DNA of 64,000 nt from Prinia subflava (Eukaryota; Chordata; Aves; Passeriformes; Cisticolidae), in contig NC_086283.1 of NCBI RefSeq assembly GCF_021018805.1, positions 18,380,162-18,444,161 of the forward strand, given 5' to 3'. The notes beneath the pieces were generated by a model that was not told the DNA's origin, did no database searches, and saw only the letters and a program-made list of their open reading frames with translations. Shown here in pieces: positions 62,379 through 64,000 of this stretch (positions are counted from its first letter, which is position 1; the number at the start of each line of letters is the position of its first letter). A program made the position numbers and the translations under genes.

Positions 62379-64000
62379 AGAATTATGTTGTCTTGCCTAT
62401 CCTGGAAGTTGTATGACTTTTTAGTAAGAATTTTTACTAGGCTCTTGTTTTTATGTCTGTGTTATTTATTTAGAGGGGTTTTTTTTATTATTTTGTCTAC
62501 TACAAAGAATTTACTATTCTATTTTCAGACTAGAGGATAGTCTCTTCCCTGGTTTTAAAAGTGTATGGAAAAGAAAATTCTGAAATGCTTTTTCAAAATA
62601 CAAGTAGCTGAACTTCTCTGGTTTATGAATCAGATAATTACAAGCATGACTTTTATCAGACCTTAGTGCTTGTTTTTATTTCCATAGCCTTAAAAGCTTC
62701 AGTTAATCATTCTCAATAGAGTGAAAAATACTTTCCATGAAAGCTAATAAATTTGGAAGCATATCTTCTAAATCCTTGAACTGATCCTGAAGACAGATGT
62801 TTAGGATAAATATTGCCCATTGAAAAGCAGATATTGCTAATGAATATTAAGAACAGCATAAAATTGCTGGAAACTCTTTTTTACATCTTGAGAGAATCAG
62901 TGTTAATAAGTCAAATCAGTCACTTTTATTTAGGCAATACAAAAAAGCGTATGTCTTCCTGCTTTGCCAGCTGTCATAAAATTTTGGAGGTAAAGGTTGC
63001 TTCCAAGCTTTCCAAAGGGAATATTTCTCAGAAGTATTTTGACCTTTATAGCTTACAATGCCAGTTGACTTCCTTTTCCCATAATTTTCTGGCTGAGATT
63101 CTTCTACAGCAAAGCTTTAGTTGTGAGGAAAAATACCAGCTCAAAAGAAAGTAACTTAGCTGCCTTCTAGTGGTTTCAGATGCCATAAATTCCTCTTATT
63201 GAAGAAATTCCCTTGAAGGGTATCATATTGTTCCAAATTTAGTATGTCCCCCCAATATTTCTTACTATTCAATAATTATATGTTCATGTTTATGATAATG
63301 TCATTTGAAGAACCACAAGGCAGATTGTACTAGTCAAATATATTTTTTGTATAAGAAAAGCAAAATAAATATAACCATCAACCAAAAAACTAACAACAAA
63401 ACCCCCAAAAGCAAAACAACAACATCTTGACCAGCTCGACTTAAAGCTGGTTTTTATTATCCTACTTTAATATTTTCAATTCTTTTCCTTATCCCAGTAA
63501 AAAAAATGGATTTGTTGTTCCTGTTCTCCATGTAGGAGTTACCTGAGGATAAAAACACATAAATGGGAGATGGTGTTTGTGATGTAATTTCAGTATTCAC
63601 CTTAATTCAGTTTGATTCTAGATTTCTGTGAAAGATGGAGTAGGTCCCTTGCACGTTTTTATTTCTCACTGATATCTCTAATTTCTTCAGAGGCATTGCT
63701 TTGAATGTCTACAGAGAACTAAGGTTAAAAACTTTGCTTCATAGAAATGTTCAGCCACCTGACAATAATAAATTAAATACACAAACTGGAGGTAGGATTA
63801 AGCTAACCAAAAACTTAGTTTAAAATATCAGCTTGAAAGGACTGAAATCATTATTGACTAGAAATCTTTCAGGGACATTAACAATGTATTTGATAGTTGC
63901 CAGGGAAACACAGCCTTCCCAGGGACAGCGTGCATTGCACAGAATGAGTAACTGGAGTAATTCTGGCAGTGGCTTATCCACTTCAGCAAACCTGCTCCTT
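62379..64000. other. Intergenic DNA to the right edge
   Basis: AT-rich sequence with an A/C-rich patch near 63380-63425. No gene, RNA or repeat family is recognised. Confidence 0.7.

Overview
The window is vertebrate nuclear DNA, almost certainly from a bird. Its dominant feature is a multi-exon gene with vertebrate splice sites. It also carries three truncated CR1 LINE copies, an ERVL-type LTR of a kind common in avian genomes, and a solo ERV LTR. I cannot resolve the order or species.

Left part (1-38.9 kb): the minus strand carries the 5' half of DIAPH2 (diaphanous-related formin 2). I reconstructed 15 consecutive coding exons, from the ATG at 38510 to position 649. Their phases join without a break into 534 codons, with every splice site read from the sequence. 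The exons encode the N-terminal basic segment, the Rho-GTPase-binding/diaphanous-inhibitory (GBD/FH3) region, the dimerization region and most of the coiled coil. The FH1, FH2 and DAD parts must lie beyond the left edge. Intron 1 is the largest, about 15.6 kb. Intron 11 (3531-4456) has AT-AC ends, a U12-type donor and a U12-like branch site, so it is a minor-spliceosome intron. Intron 14 holds an 862-bp solo LTR flanked by a 6-bp target-site duplication, in antisense orientation to the gene. Intron 9 holds a CR1 3' end and intron 1 an old ERVL-like LTR.

Promoter (about 38.06-38.86 kb): a CpG island surrounds exon 1. It contains a perfect NRF1-type palindrome, GC boxes, a YY1-like element and a (GGCTC)n pentanucleotide repeat 24 bp upstream of the start codon. 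A CR1 fragment begins where the island ends.

Right part (39.2-64 kb): this is upstream intergenic DNA with no gene I can identify. It holds A-rich, (AAAC)n and G/T homopolymer tracts, one CR1 fragment (about 61.98-62.38 kb), and one 109-codon minus-strand ORF (43009-43338) with a good start context and a downstream AATAAA. That ORF is an unproven candidate.

There is no operon, CRISPR array, phage or bacterial system here. The observations most worth following up are the AT-AC intron, the solo LTR that fills half of a short intron, and the repeat-loaded 5' leader of DIAPH2.
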